Source: Cenococcum geophilum 1.58 (taxonomy: Eukaryota > Ascomycota > Dothideomycetes > Gloniales > Gloniaceae). From it: 64,000 nt of DNA. The stretch is taken from the NCBI GenBank assembly GCA_001692895.1, contig KV748208.1, positions 1,302,001-1,366,000 on the forward strand, in the 5' to 3' direction. Below the pieces are notes generated by a model. That model saw only the letters and a list, made by a program, of their open reading frames with translations. It had not been told where the DNA came from and did no database searches. Shown in pieces: positions 11,861 to 22,599 of this stretch. A program made the translations under genes and the position numbers. Position 1 is the first letter of the stretch, and every line of letters begins with the position of its first letter.

Positions 11861-14490
11861 TAAAGCATTAATAGATAGTGGAGCAATAAGGAACTATATT
11901 TTACTAGTAATAGTAGAAAAAATAGGGCTACTGTATAGATAAAAAGAGCACCCTTATTTATTAGTTATAATTTTAGGAGATCTAATAGCCTATAGAGGAG
12001 GTATTATTAATCTTAAAATAGGACCTATTTAGTTAACTATTAAAGGGAGATAAGTTAAGATATCTTTTAATATATTACTATTAGGGAATAATAAGGCAGT
12101 GTTAGGAATGCCTTAGTTATAGGAATATAATCTAAAAATTAATTGGGTTATAGGTTAAGTTAATATTAGAAATACTTAACGCTATAAGATATAATAATAA
12201 GCTAAAATAGTATAGTACTAAGTAGGGGCGACCTATAAGGAAACAGAAAAAGGACTAAGTTATATACTAAAAAGATACTATAAGTATGGTAAGAAACTAT
12301 AGTTACTAAAAAGTAAAAAGCTGTTAGAGTATATAGCATAGGACTATAAGATAGAATTAGAACTAGGAATAAGTCTAAGGTTTTTTCTAATCTATAAGCT
12401 TACTAAAGAAAAAGGGAGAGCACTAAAAGAGTTTATTTAGGAAAATTTATAAAAAGGATATATTAGACCATTATAGTTATTAGCAGGATATCCAGTATTA
12501 TTCGTACTAAAAAAAATAGGAAACTTAGGCTATATATTAACTATAGGCAGTTAAATAGCATTACTAAAAAGGATAGGTATCCTTTACCCTTAATTAGCGA
12601 AATTTAAGATAAGATTAATAACGTATAAATCTTTATAAAGATAGATCTAAGATAGGCGTACCATTAGATTAGGATTAAGAAAGGCGATAAATAAAAGGTA
12701 GCCTTTAGGTTAAAGAAAGAACTATATAAGCTATTAGTAATATAGTTTAGGCTTATAAATATACTAGTAACGTTCTAGAAACGTATTAATAATATATTAA
12801 GAAAATACTTAGATAAATTTGTTATAGTATACCTTAACGATATTATTATCTACTTAATAAGTAAAGAAGAGTATAGAGAATACGTTAAATAGGTCTTAAA
12901 GAGACTATATAAAGAATAGATACTAGTAGTAATTAAGAAATATAAGTTCTTTACTAAGAAGATAAATTTTATTAGATTTATTATTAAATTAGGCCAACTT
13001 AGTATAGATCTAAAAAAGATTAAGGCTATAGTAAATTGGCAAAAACTAGAGAACGTTACGCAGTTAAGGTTATTTTTAAGGGTTTATAATTACTATAGAA
13101 GGTTTATAGCTTAATAGTTAAAGAATATTAAGCTATTTATAAGGTTAATAAAGAAAGAAGAACCTTAAGTATAGGGAAAAGAACAGAGGAAACTATTTAA
13201 GGAGGTTAAGGAGTTGTTTACTTAAGACCTAATCCTTAAAATCTACTAACTAAAGCTAGAAATAGTGGTTAAAACAAATGTATTAGACTTTGCACTAGGG
13301 GTATACTTTTTATAGAAATATAAAGATGGATAGCACCTAGTAGTATATTATAGTTAGAAGATAATACTACCGGAATTAAACTATAATATCTATAATAAGG
13401 AGTTATTAGGTATAGTTATAATACTATAGAAATAAAGAGTATTCTTATAAGGTATAGAGAAACTATTTATAGTTAAGACGGATTATAAGAACTTAATAGG
13501 GTTCCTAATAATAAAAGAACTAAACTAAAGATAAGTTAGATAGGCAGAAATACTTATAGAATACTATTTTAAGATTTAGTATACTAAGGGTACAGATAAT
13601 ATACGAGTAGATGCTCTAAGTAAAAAGGCTAAACTATAGAATAACGAAAAGCCATTAGGAGCTTTACTGCGAAAAGATATAGACGGATTAATTAGATATA
13701 ATTATCCAAAAATCGCAGTAATAATAGAAGAAATTAATTAGACCTATAAATTACTAAAGAGTAATTAGTTATAAAGGATTTAAGACGTATAAGTAAAGGA
13801 CCTAAACTTAGAATAGTACAAAAACTAAAAAGCAATATACGTGCTAAGGGGCATTATAAAAGAATTTATTAAGTTATTTTATAAAGGACTAATATAAGGA
13901 CATAATGGAGCTACGGGCTTAGTATTAAGACTTTAGGAGGAGTATATTATTAATAGAATCTAGGGATTAGCAAGATAAGTTATAAAGAAATATCTAGATT
14001 GCTAAAGAAATAAACTAATAAGGCATAAGCTATATAGAGGGCTATAACCTATTAAAATACTAGAAAGACTATAGGAGGTTATATTATAGGACTTTATTAT
14101 AAAGTTACTAAAGTTAAGAGACCCTATTACTAGATAAGATTATAACGCAATTTTAGTAATAGTAGATAAGCTAATAAAGTGGGGATACTTTATAGTATAT
14201 ATAGAAGAAATCTTAGTAGAAGATATTGCTAGAATTTACGTTAAAGAAGTGTTTATAAGATATAGAGTACTAAGTAAAATTATATTAGATAGAGATTTAA
14301 GATTTATAGTAGTATTTTAAGAGGTATTCTTAATAGAATAAGGGGTTTAAGTAGCAACTTCTACTATATATTATCCGCAGATAAACGGTTAAACGGAAAG
14401 ATTAAATTAGACATTAGAGTAGTATCTAAGATATTATATTAATTACGCGTAAAATAATTGGGTATTATTGTTACTAATTATATAGTTCAC
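11860..14490 (+). pseudogene. copy 1 pol: protease, RT, RNase H, integrase core
   Basis: Domain order is that of Ty3/gypsy. The protease motif LIDSGAIRNYI is at about 11868-11900. RT runs from about 12480 to 13090, with LKIDLR-type and INYRQLN blocks and the catalytic box reading YLNDI at 12829-12846, where the first Asp has become Asn by a G-to-A change. RNase H is at about 13240-13660 (VVYYSQK, YNKELLGIV, KTDYKNL). The integrase has an H..H/C..C finger near 13900-14010 and DDE blocks DFIIKL (about 14090), LDRDLRF (about 14290) and YYPQINGQ (about 14370). Dozens of TAG/TAA stops and loss of catalytic residues show it is dead. The frame is interrupted at 14496 by a DNA transposon and resumes at 15168. 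Confidence 0.9.
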
Positions 14491-14496
14491 ATATAA

Positions 14497-15164
14497 GGGA
14501 GCGTTCGGTTGCAGCTCCAGATTGAATTTGGAGGCCTCAGAACCGAGTTGATCTGGAGTCTCAATCTGATCTGGGGGTGTCTGTTCGGTTAATCTGGCGA
14601 CTTTCTGATCTGGAGCTCCTCCAGATCGGCAACCGCGTCAAATTCGCACGCTTTACCGTATATAGTAGTTGAACTTGAGCTCTTGGCGTCAGATCAATCT
14701 GGAGCTTTTTTTTCCAGATCAATCGTCAAGTCGAATCTGAAGCTCTGCTCGTGCGCCCGTCCGATTGCCCACCACGCCCCCACCGCCCTTACTGACGATG
14801 GTATTACTGCCGCAGCTGCAGGCCCTATACGACGTCCTCTTCTTAATCCTTGCTGTCGCCGTTTAGATCTAACCACACTAATACATGGACGTTGTGGATG
14901 ACGCAGTTGCTCTACGGCCGCCCACAGAGGCTCTACAATTTGACAGGTACGTTTTGGCAGAGGATTGATCAATATAGGCAGAAGACGTTGCTAATTTTAA
15001 GCCTCATCCAAAGGCTTTTAGAACGATCAACCGAACAGTCGGCTTTATTTCAGATTGAGTACGACTGCCAGATTAAGCGCCACTAATTATCTACTAATTG
15101 ACGCCGGTGAAAGCACGGATCAACGTCAGATTGAAAAAGCTCCAGATTGCAACCGAACGCTCCC
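14497..15164. mobile_element. 668-bp Harbinger-like non-autonomous DNA transposon (MITE type)
   Basis: The ends are 17-bp perfect inverted repeats, GGGAGCGTTCGGTTGCA, flanked by TAA on both sides (14494-14496 and 15165-15167). Other family A copies have a single TAA at this place (CATATAATGC), which proves the insertion. A 3-bp TAA/TTA duplication and GGG-starting termini with a TTCGGTT core match PIF/Harbinger elements. Several CTGGAG/CAGAT motifs repeat in both orientations near the ends and inside, possible transposase-binding sites. No transposase is encoded; the short frames show no domain. Base composition is balanced and RIP-free, while the host element is saturated with mutations, so it arrived after RIP. 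Confidence 0.85.
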
Positions 15165-15167
15165 TAA

Positions 15168-15790
15168 TACAACACCTTAAGAAGGAATAGGAACATTACT
15201 ATTTAAGGCGAATTATAGATACGAGCTAAGAACATCGTTATTGCTATAATAAGTAAAGAAAATAAGTAGTATAGCTAAGTAAAGAATAGAGATACTAATA
15301 AATCTTTATATAAACCTTACGGAAATAGTAAAAGTAGTATAGTAAAGAATAAAAAGGTACTATAACGCTAAGAGATCTAAAGGACTAGATCTTAAAGGGG
15401 GGGATAAAGTATAGCTACTATATAAAAATTTTAAGAGTTAATAACTAAGTAAGAAGTTAGACTATATTAGACTAGGACCTTTTAAAATTATAAAGAGGAT
15501 TTTACCGGTTATATTTAAGTTAAACCTACTAGCTAAAATAAAGATCTACCCTATATAGTATATCGCGATGCTAGAGCTAGTATATAGGAATATTAAGCCA
15601 CTAGTTTACGAAGTAGATACGTATAAAGGATAAGAGGAAGATAAATAGCAAGTTTTAAAGATCGTTAATTATAAGGATATAGACGATAAAATATAGTACG
15701 AAGTAAAGTAAATAGGCTATAACGAGACTACCTAGAAACTACTAGAAAATTTAAAGAATGCTATAAGAAAGGTACAGGAGTATTAAAAGA
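15168..15790 (+). pseudogene. copy 1 integrase tail and chromodomain
   Basis: After the MITE the degraded frame continues with the GPY/F module (about 15370-15600: LDYIRLGPFKIIKR, LLAKIKIYP). A chromodomain follows (about 15650-15780), with a YEVKQIGYNETTQKLLENL pattern that corresponds to the family consensus Y.VKW.GY..TWEP.ENL. The chromodomain identifies the element as a chromovirus. Confidence 0.85.
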
Positions 15791-15835
15791 GAAAAGGTTA
15801 GGTAGTATTAATAAAGAAGGATCGCTAAAGAATAA

Positions 15836-16210
15836 GTCACCTAAGGGGGACCTAAGAGGAGCACCTATTAAGGTATTTAGAGCTGTTTCCTTCTCTATTA
15901 GAAGAGAATCCGTTTTTTTATTGCTAAGTTCCTATAAACCTTATTTTATAAGTTTCTACTTTTTAAAATAAACCTTCTTATAAACTTTCTTAAGACGAAG
16001 AAGACGAGCATAAGCGTTTTAACGAGCCTTAAGGGCACAACGCTTTTTATTATAAATGCGAGCTAAATAAAGCTTATTATTATACTAAAGCTAGTAAATT
16101 TCGGCTAGCGCCTCTAATAGTTCGCCATTAAGCTTTATAGTAGTAAATTAAACCTAAGACTCTAGTAGCAATTAATAAGGGCACTTAAAGACTATTAAAA
16201 GTAATAAAAT
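15836..16210 (-). pseudogene. antisense frame in family A 3' region (copy 1)
   Basis: On the minus strand the landmarks are STTIKLNGELLEALAEIY, then RLKKVYKK, KKQKLIKQG, TDSLLIEKE and APLRSPLGD. The middle part differs strongly from copies 2 and 5 (ARQNAYARLLRLKK in place of STQLIRLKK), yet frame and length are kept. That argues for a protein once encoded on this strand. No start codon can be assigned safely, because the region toward the 3' LTR is degraded. Confidence 0.5.
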
Positions 16211-16550
16211 GCGTATACTTAGCATTAGAAACGGAACGGACATCGTAAGGAGACCGCATGTTCGCTCGCGTATATTTAGCGTAGGAGGACGGTTGTTAGT
16301 TAACGGGTAACGCGATTACGATATAAACTAACCCCTTTTTTATGCAATAAGAATAAGAAGGTATAATCTCGCCTAGTAATAAGATAATAGTAATAGTATA
16401 AGACCTACGCTTAGCTGAGGAAGAAGAAGGAGCCTTAGGCATAATAAGTAATAATATTAACTAAATTAATTAGATGGATATTATACCTCTAGTAAACGAC
16501 TTAGAGATATTAGGAATCTTTAAGAATAAAGATAAAGAGGAGGGAGATAG

Positions 16551-16973
16551 TGTTATAAACGCTTTAAGCACGATGTTATAACTACTTAGAGAAGAGTTGG
16601 AAGAAGCTAGTTAGTTAATATAGGCACGGTTTAGGATAGAGCCGATAGAACTATATAACGAGGAATGGTAACTAAGGTTATATAAGAAGCTTTATAAGCT
16701 TTATAAAGTCTATAAGAAATGTCTTACATACCTTATATACCTTATATTTATTACGTATAAGAAGGATTTTATAGGAGTACGGTTGTGTATTTAAGGACCC
16801 TTAGTCCCTACCTAGATAGTTCCTTCCTTATAGTGATTTTTAGAATATAATTAGAGTTAATCTGTTAGGTAACTACTCCACCAGTTATTATTACATTGTT
16901 AACTTCCTATATTACCTATATACTTAGCCTATTAACAAACCTACTGTAGTTTCTGCTATAAGGTTCCATTATA
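16551..16973 (+). repeat. 3' LTR of copy 1
   Basis: It starts TGTTATAAACGC directly after the purine tract AAAGAGGAGGGAGATAG and ends TTCCATTATA, followed by TCTAA. It is 423 bp, equal to the 5' LTR. Confidence 0.95.
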
Positions 16974-16978
16974 TCTAA

Positions 16979-19900
16979 TTTAATTTTTCCGTTTAACCGT
17001 CTATCTGCGGATAATATACAGTGGAAGTTACTGCTTAAACCCCTTATTTTGCTAAGAATACCTCTTAAAATGCTATTACGAATCTTAAATCTCTATCTAA
17101 TATAATTTTACTTAGTACTCTATATCTTATAAACACTTCTTTAACGTAGATTCTAGTAATATCTTCTACTAAGATTTCTTCTATGCATGCTATAAAGTAT
17201 CCCTACTTTATTAACTTGTTTACTATTACTAAGATTATATTATAATCTTATCTAGTAATAGGGTTTTTTAACTTTAGTAACTTTATAATAAAGTTTTATA
17301 ATATAACCTCCTATAGTCTTTCTAGTATTTTAATAGGTTATAGCCCTCTATATAGCTTATGCCTTATTAGTTTATTTCTTTAGTAATTTAGATATTTCTT
17401 TATAACTTATCTTGCTAGTTTTTAAATTCTATTAATAATATACTCCTCTTAGAGTCTTAACACTAAGCCTATAGCTCTATTATATCCTTATATTAGTCCT
17501 TTATAAAATAACTTAATAAATTCTTTTGTAATGCCCCTTAGCACGTATATTACTTCTTAATTTTTATATTATTCTAAGTTTAGGTCCTCTACCTATACGT
17601 TTTAAATCCTTTATAACTATTTACTCTCTAATAACTTATAGGTCTAACTAATTTCTCTTATTACTATAATTTTCGGATAATTATATCTAATTAATCCGTA
17701 TATATTTTTTCGCAGTAAAGCTCCTAATAGCTTTTTATTATTCTATAGTTTAGCCTTTTTACTTAAAGCGTCTGCTTATATATTATCTATACCCTTAGTA
17801 TACTAAATTTTAAAATAGTATTTTATAAGCATTTCTGCCTATTTAACTTATCTTTAGTTAAGTTCTTTTATTATTAGGAACCCCGTTAGGTTCTTATAAT
17901 CTATCTTAACTATAAATAGTTTCTCTATACCTTATAAGAATACTCTCTATTTTTATAATACTATAACTATACTTAATAACTCCTTATTATAAATGTTATA
18001 GTTTAGTTCTAGTAGTATTATCTTTCAACTATAATATACTATTAGGTGCTATCCATCTTTATATTTTTATAAGAAGTACGCCCCTAGTATAAAGTCTAAT
18101 ATATTTATTTTAACTACTATCTCTAGTTTTAGTTAGTAGATTTTAAGGACTAGGTTTTAAGTAAATAACTCCTTAACCTCCTTAAATAGTTTTCTTTATT
18201 CTTCTCCCTATACCTAAGGTTCTTCTTTCTTTATTAACCTTATAAATAGTTTAATATCCTTTAACTATTAAGCTATAAACCTTCTGTAGTAATTATAAAA
18301 CCCTAGAAATAACCTTAACTATATAACGTTCTCTAGTTCTTACTAATTTATAATAGCCTTAATCTTTTTTAGATCTATACTAAATTGGCCTAGTTTAATA
18401 ATAAATCCAACAAAATCTGTCTTCTTAGTAAAGAACTTATATTTCTTAATTACTACTAGCATCTATTCTTTATATAGTCTCTTTAAGACCTATTTAATAT
18501 ATTCTCCGTACTCTTCCTTACTTATTAAGTAGATAATAATATTATTAAAGTATACTATAACAAATTCATCTAAATATTCTTTTAATATATTATTAATACG
18601 TTTCTAAAACATTGCTAGTATATTTATAAGCCTAAACTGTATTAATAATAGTTTATATAATCCTTTCTTTAATCTAAAGGCCACCTTTTATTTATTACCT
18701 TCCTTAATCCTAATCTAATAGTATACCTATCTTAGATCTATCTTTATAAAGATTTACGCATTACTAATCCTATCTTAGATTTTGCTAATTAAAGGTAAAA
18801 GATACCTATCCTTTTTAGTAATACTATTTAACTACCTATAGTTAATGCATAGCCTAAGTTTCCCGTTTTTCTTTAGTATAAATAATACTAGATATTTCGC
18901 TAATAACTGTAATAGTCTAATATATCCCTTTTATAAATTTTCCTAGATAAACTCTTTTAGTACTCTCCCTTTTTCTTTAGTAAGCTTATAAATTAGAAAA
19001 AACCTTAAACTTATTCCCGGTTTTAATTCTATTTTATAGTCCTATACTATATACTTTAATAGCTTTTTACTTTCTAGTAACTATAATTTCTTGCCATACT
19101 TATAGTATCTCTTTAGTATATAACTTAGTCCTTTTTTTATTTCCTTATAGGTCGTCCCTACTTAGTACTATACTATCTTAGCTTATTATTACGTCTTATA
19201 GCGTTAAGTATTTCTAATATTAACCTAACCTATAACCTAATTAATCTTTAGATTATATTTCTATAACTAAGGCATTCCTAATACTACCTTATTATTCCCT
19301 AATAGTAATATATTAAAAGACATCTTAACTTATTTCCCTTTAATGGTTAACTAAATAGGTCCTATTTTAAGATTAATAATGCCTCCTCTATAGGCTATTA
19401 GATCTCCTAAAATTGTAACTAGTAAATAAAAGTGCTTTTTTTATTTATACAGTAGCCCTATTCTTTCTACTACTATTAGTAAGATATAGTTCCTTATTAC
19501 TCTACTATCTATTAATACTTTAAACTGCTAATCTTACCATTTAACTTATAAATTTAGGTGTTATCCTTAAATTCCTTTAAGGGTTTAAAGCTCTACTACT
19601 AGCTCCCTTTAGTTCTATAGGCCTCTACTTTTCCTAACTATTAGCTGCTAAATCCTTATACGCTTAACTTATTTTTTAGCTAATACCTAGTTCGCTTTTT
19701 ATCCTTAATATATTATAAATACGTGTTTTTTAGGTATTCCTACCACTATCTTCTATCTAGGCATTTTTCTATAAGGAATCTTCCTAGTTAAAGTATTAAA
19801 TCCCCTAATTCTTATACTTTTACTAGATACTAGCTATGTATATACTTAGTATTTCTATATTATTGCTTATCTAGCGCCTAATATATCCTTATAAAGTATT

Positions 19901-21822
19901 TCCGGTTCTTTTCTTTTAAATTTTTATATATTTTATACATATCGTCTATATATACAATCTATAATAGCATATAGTGCGCTTAGTACTTTAGGTTAACTCT
20001 TAACTTATTTTTATTTTTAAGTTTAAACCTTTATTACGCTAATTTAAACGTTATATTTTTATTTATAGGTACTAAGATACGTCTCTCGCTTCTTTAGTCC
20101 TCTAATTATTTCTCTAAATCTTTTAATATTATTATTAAGGCTCCCTTAATATAATTTATTACTTTTTCCGTAATTAAGTAGTCTTAAATAACTCTTTTAT
20201 TTAACTATATATAGAAATCTTCCTATTTATTATTATGTCTTTACCTATACCACTTTTAGTATAGCTGTTAGAGTGTATACAGCCTATCTATAAGGAAGTA
20301 TTTTTTTATTACTATGTCGTAACAGCCCTTTATATATCGTTCTTTAAACCTAGTTAGAATCCCTAAATCCTCTTTATTTTCTAGTTTAATAAGCTACTTA
20401 GCTCTTAACATGCCTATTCTTAGCCTATTAGTAATTCTTTATACTAGTACTTTATTTTATATATAACCTAGCGTACTAGATTTTCTGTCTAGTTTTTACT
20501 ATATAAAGATTCTTACTTTAAATTCACTTATAGTTTCTTTAGGTGCTCGCCTTATAAGTAAATCCTTAAAGTCTTCTTACTTCTTAATTATAGTATTAAT
20601 TTTTTAATCTTTAGTCCAAACGCCGTATTTTATTAATAAATCCTCTAGGTTTATATATCTATCTCCTAGTCTAGTCGCTATTTATACTATAGATTCTTTA
20701 ATCTATAAGTAGGCTTCTTACCCCTTTATAGGTATCTTTATTTATACTTTAAATTCTTAGTTCCTTAGATTCTTTAATCCTAAGCTTACTTCTTTTTTAA
20801 GCTATACTCTAGCCTTAGTCTAACTAGGCTTTACTAGTATTTTAATCTTATCTTAAAAGTCTTAAATCTTACTTATTTTATCTTAAAAGTCTTATACCTT
20901 TAAAAAAACTTCGTCCTAAGCTTATTTATATATTACTAAACTAAGCTATTACTTTACTCTATTAGTTTTTGTCCGTTATAGGTCCTTAAGCGTGCCTTAT
21001 TTTATCTTAAAAATCTTAGTTATTTTTTATTTTATCTTAAGAATCTTAAGCCTTTAGCTTTTTACCTTTATTAAATAGTAAGTTAGCACTAGTAGTTATC
21101 TACTTACTTAATTATCTTTAGATATTACTCCTTTTATCTTATAAAGTAATAAATACCGTATTTAATAGTGTTATAATGCCTATTACTAAACCTTACTTTA
21201 TAGTGGTTTTAGTCTCTACTTCTATTACATTATTAAGGTTTAAATACTCTTAGTTAGTTCCCTTTCTGTCCTTATTACTGTTAATTAATAAGTACTTTAA
21301 CTTTATTATTATTATTACTAATCTTTATCTGTATATTGCTGTAATATCTTAATCTAGCTTATAAAGTTAATCTTATTTTTTTATCTAACTCTATAGTTCC
21401 TTTAAATCCTCTTAACTCTAGCTTTTATAGCTAATAGCTTGCGCTATACTTAGCATCTTTATAAATTTAGCATGCGTTATTATAATAAAACATAAAACTT
21501 TTAATTAAATATTCTTTTATTCCTTATAGTATACTATTATCCCTTTATACGTATATATTATATACTATTAGTCTAGTTCCTTACTATATAGTAACTTTAA
21601 CTACTTCTATAGTCTCTAGTAAAATAACCCTATTTTCCGTAATTTATATAAGCTCCGTCTTTAAACCATTACTTTTACTATAGAGTCCGCTTAAATATCT
21701 TCTACTAATAAGATCTTTAGTTTAGCCTATACTCCTTAGTCCTATAATTATTTAATCCTTAACTTTTAAGTTTTTATAGTTACTTTCACTATCTCTTATA
21801 GGTTTCTTTAGTACTACTTAGG
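16979..21822 (-). pseudogene. copy 2 pol and linker, minus strand, RIP-degraded
   Basis: This is the continuation of copy 2 after copy 1. On the minus strand from right to left come the linker, protease (about 19528-19498, where DSGA has become DSRV), RT (about 18900-18300), RNase H (about 18150-17720) and the integrase core (about 17660-16980, including the YHPQ.DGQ-like block next to the copy 1 insertion). The RT catalytic box near 18541-18560 reads YFNNI, so both catalytic Asp codons have become Asn by G-to-A change on the coding strand, typical RIP damage. The sequence stops at 21822, where another chromovirus inserted, and resumes at 30726. Confidence 0.85.
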
Positions 21823-22039
21823 TATAAGGGATATTATTATAGTCACCTTAGGTTGCCCTTAGGACAACCCCTGAACGCCCCTTAGATAGTCGCCGGTTAC
21901 GTGCCGGAGGCACGTGCCTGTAGTATATAGTCTCTATAATCCTAGAGGCCTTACCTCCTTAAGGATTTGTCTCTCTTACTAATCTATTCTATTTCACAAT
22001 CGTGTCCTTATAGCCCCCTGTCTATAAGATCCCCTTATA
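21823..22039 (+). repeat. 5' LTR of second-family chromovirus
   Basis: The 217-bp LTR holds a GC-richer block (about 21860-21925) around a CACGTGCC...GGCACGTGCC-like palindromic stretch, GTGCCGGAGGCACGTG. The copy at 30504-30720 differs mostly by transitions. Confidence 0.95.
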
Positions 22040-22599
22040 TTTAAATCCTTCCTACTCCTTATTAAAAGGGCAGTCGGCTTTAAGGACTAGATTATTTATT
22101 TACATCTTTTGTTTATAACCACTATCTTCTCTTAAAATCTCGTAACGACCTAAACGGAATCTCTACGGATATCTTATAGAAAGCCGTTGCGTAAAGGCAG
22201 GAAGGTCCCTCTAACAGCGAGAGATTGCGATAATATAACCCTCTAGGTAAGACGGCTGAATAAGCCCTAATACCTAGATGCTCTAGGAGCTTAAAGACTT
22301 TCGCATACCTATAGTTACCGCTAAGGAAAACATAGACACCCTCTATAATGGTTATAACGCTGCTAAAAAGCAACTAGAACCCCTCTAGCCCTACCTAGGC
22401 CAATTAGAAGATTAAGCGCTAGAGGTAACTCTAAGATCTTCCCCTAAGCCAGAAATGCTAGAGAAATATACTAATATATCCGACCAGGGAACCAACCGGA
22501 ACCCTCCCGAAAGACCACCGGCCTATAATTGGTATAGTAGCGGTATATAGACTGCTTACGAGCTAAGTAGGCCTACCCCTTTAGGTAATTTAAGCTAAC

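Larger units (their letters stand above)
8270..16973 (+). mobile_element. complete Ty3/gypsy chromovirus, family A copy 1, inserted in copy 2
   Basis: It is bounded by two 423-bp LTRs (8270-8692 and 16551-16973) and a perfect TCTAA duplication. The internal region of about 7.2 kb (7858 bp less the nested 668-bp element) encodes, in order, Gag with a CCHC knuckle, a long linker, protease, RT, RNase H, integrase and a chromodomain, all degraded by stops. A 3' region of about 720 bp with an antisense frame and a polypurine tract precedes the 3' LTR. The two LTRs differ mainly by C/T and G/A, for example CCGTTATA versus CCATTATA at the right ends, as RIP would produce. It inserted into the integrase gene of an older copy of its own family in the opposite orientation. 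Confidence 0.95.

Noticed and set aside
14694-15086. Open frames inside the Harbinger-like element
   Set aside because: No transposase motifs (no DDE, no Myb/SANT); open by chance in balanced-composition DNA.
22122-22373. Minus-strand 83-codon frame
   Set aside because: It is antisense to the leader/gag region of the second-family chromovirus and seen in one copy only.
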